Part shown: positions 35,904 through 36,584 of the stretch, one piece after another | Numbering within the stretch: the first letter of the stretch is position 1 | Layout: every line of letters starts with the position of its first letter | NCBI GenBank assembly: GCA_013042995.1 | Contig: JABDPB010000032.1 | Location: 1-36,584 of the forward strand | DNA length: 36,584 nt | Source of the DNA: Ignavibacteriaceae bacterium | GTDB taxonomy: Bacteria; Bacteroidota; Ignavibacteria; Ignavibacteriales; Ignavibacteriaceae | Direction: 5' to 3' | The notes under the pieces: model-generated | Seen by the model: only the letters and a program-made list of their open reading frames with translations | What the model was told of the DNA's origin: nothing | The model's database searches: none | Made by a program: the position numbers and the translations under genes

Positions 35904-36584
35904 TTAAGCCACCAAAAGCTTGCCATCTTTCATAAGCATTTTACCATCCAGCCAAACATTTGGTTTTTTAATAACGCCATCTACGTGAAGGGGAACGTTG
36001 AAAGTACCGCCCATTGTGATGTTGTTGCCTAAAGCAAGATGAACTGTACCCATCACTTTTTCATCTTCAAGTAAAATACCACTTAGCTTAGCACTATCAT
36101 TTGTACCAATACCAAACTCTGCAATATTTCGTGCTGCTTTTCCTACTTCATCAAGCATTTTGTTTAATTTTTTAGCGGCTTTTCCTCCCGTAATTTTCGT
36201 GGCAAAACCGTCTTTAACTTCAACTTTAATGTTAACATTTCCGATCAAACCTAAACCTGCAAAAGATCCATCAACAACAAAAACACCGTTTGTAGATCCT
36301 TCAACAGGTGCATTGTAAGTTTCTCCTGTGGGGAGATTTCCACTTTCACCTTTTTTATGATACAAACCTTTGCTGGCTATTGCAGTTCTTCCAGTTATAT
36401 CAAATTCGATATCTGTTCCGGCAGGCGCTGTTATTCTAACGTGCTTACCTTTTTCTAAGATCTTTTTCAACTTAATTGATCTTTTGCTAATTGCATTATA
36501 ATCTGCATTCATTCCACGTATCATAATTTCTTTTGTAATGCCTGGAAAAGTTGCAACACGAACTCCTTTTTTTGAGGCTGCTCT
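35904..36584 (-). CDS. M29-type (leucyl) aminopeptidase, N-terminus cut by window edge
   Basis: The open frame continues through the right edge, so at least 226 residues are visible and an internal ATG at 36524 is not the true start. The outermost visible residues read 'GVRVATFPGITKEI', a segment seen before the metal-binding domain in M29-like aminopeptidases. Later landmarks are 'PTGETYNAPVEGSTNG', 'AEFGIGTN' and 'PLHVDG', which carry the glutamate, histidine and aspartate metal ligands of this family. It probably removes N-terminal residues from peptides in the cytosol. Its closeness to def (73 bases away, same strand) is consistent with N-terminal protein processing but may be chance. Confidence 0.85.
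   Translation of the reverse strand, partial: RAASKKGVRVATFPGITKEIMIRGMNADYNAISKRSIKLKKILEKGKHVRITAPAGTDIEFDITGRTAIASKGLYHKKGESGNLPTGETYNAPVEGSTNGVFVVDGSFAGLGLIGNVNIKVEVKDGFATKITGGKAAKKLNKMLDEVGKAARNIAEFGIGTNDSAKLSGILLEDEKVMGTVHLALGNNITMGGTFNVPLHVDGVIKKPNVWLDGKMLMKDGKLLVA

Overview
This is a 36.6 kb, AT-rich chromosomal window made almost entirely of core metabolic genes. It looks like a member of the Ignavibacteria/Melioribacter branch of the Bacteroidota-Chlorobiota group. The evidence is a C-terminal type IX secretion sorting tail of the 'YQNYPNPFNP' kind, a TonB-dependent receptor with an N-terminal carboxypeptidase-regulatory domain, a rhomboid protease with a charged C-terminal tail, a DUF4296-like lipoprotein, frequent TTG starts, and several promoters of the Bacteroidetes form (TTG, 20 bases, TAnnTTTG). 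The taxonomic call is inference from these traits; no rRNA gene is present. I found no tRNA, rRNA, CRISPR array, transposase, phage or plasmid gene, and no gene-free stretch longer than 230 bases.

Layout, left to right. Positions 1-2081 (minus) hold a large secreted Asp-box/BNR beta-propeller protein that runs off the left edge. It is divergent from recQ (2235-4850). A minus-strand glycolytic block follows: gap, a hairpin, pgk, a rhomboid protease and a small lipoprotein whose end overlaps the end of recQ. Ferritin (8555-9049, plus) is divergent from gap. The minus-strand nuoABCDEF operon (13528 down to 9099) encodes the NADH-oxidising and connecting subunits of respiratory complex I and stops before nuoG. 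Next come a GT-C type membrane glycosyltransferase, then on the plus strand an outer-membrane barrel protein, an RsbW-like ATPase, malate dehydrogenase and a secreted propeller protein with a sorting tail. That tail carries an in-frame palindromic insertion.

From 20365 to 31800 most genes are on the minus strand: rplU-rpmA, a PhoB/PhoR-like two-component pair, an operon of an unknown membrane protein with xseA, xseB and dxs, a TonB-dependent receptor, an unknown exported protein, and a two-gene reverse-transsulfuration unit (cystathionine beta-synthase then a cystathionine gamma-lyase/synthase). The two genes of that unit are separated by an interspersed inverted-end repeat. The right end has a pirin (plus), def-fmt (minus) and a partial M29-type aminopeptidase (minus).

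The genes fit a heterotroph with glycolysis, TCA/malate metabolism, NADH-driven respiration, the DXP isoprenoid pathway and a large secreted/outer-membrane protein repertoire. I do not see a new defence, mobile or biosynthetic system. The less ordinary items are the palindrome inside the secretion tail, the interspersed repeat, the shared promoter architecture, a possible 20-residue hydrophobic peptide upstream of the pirin gene, and several unrecognised envelope proteins.
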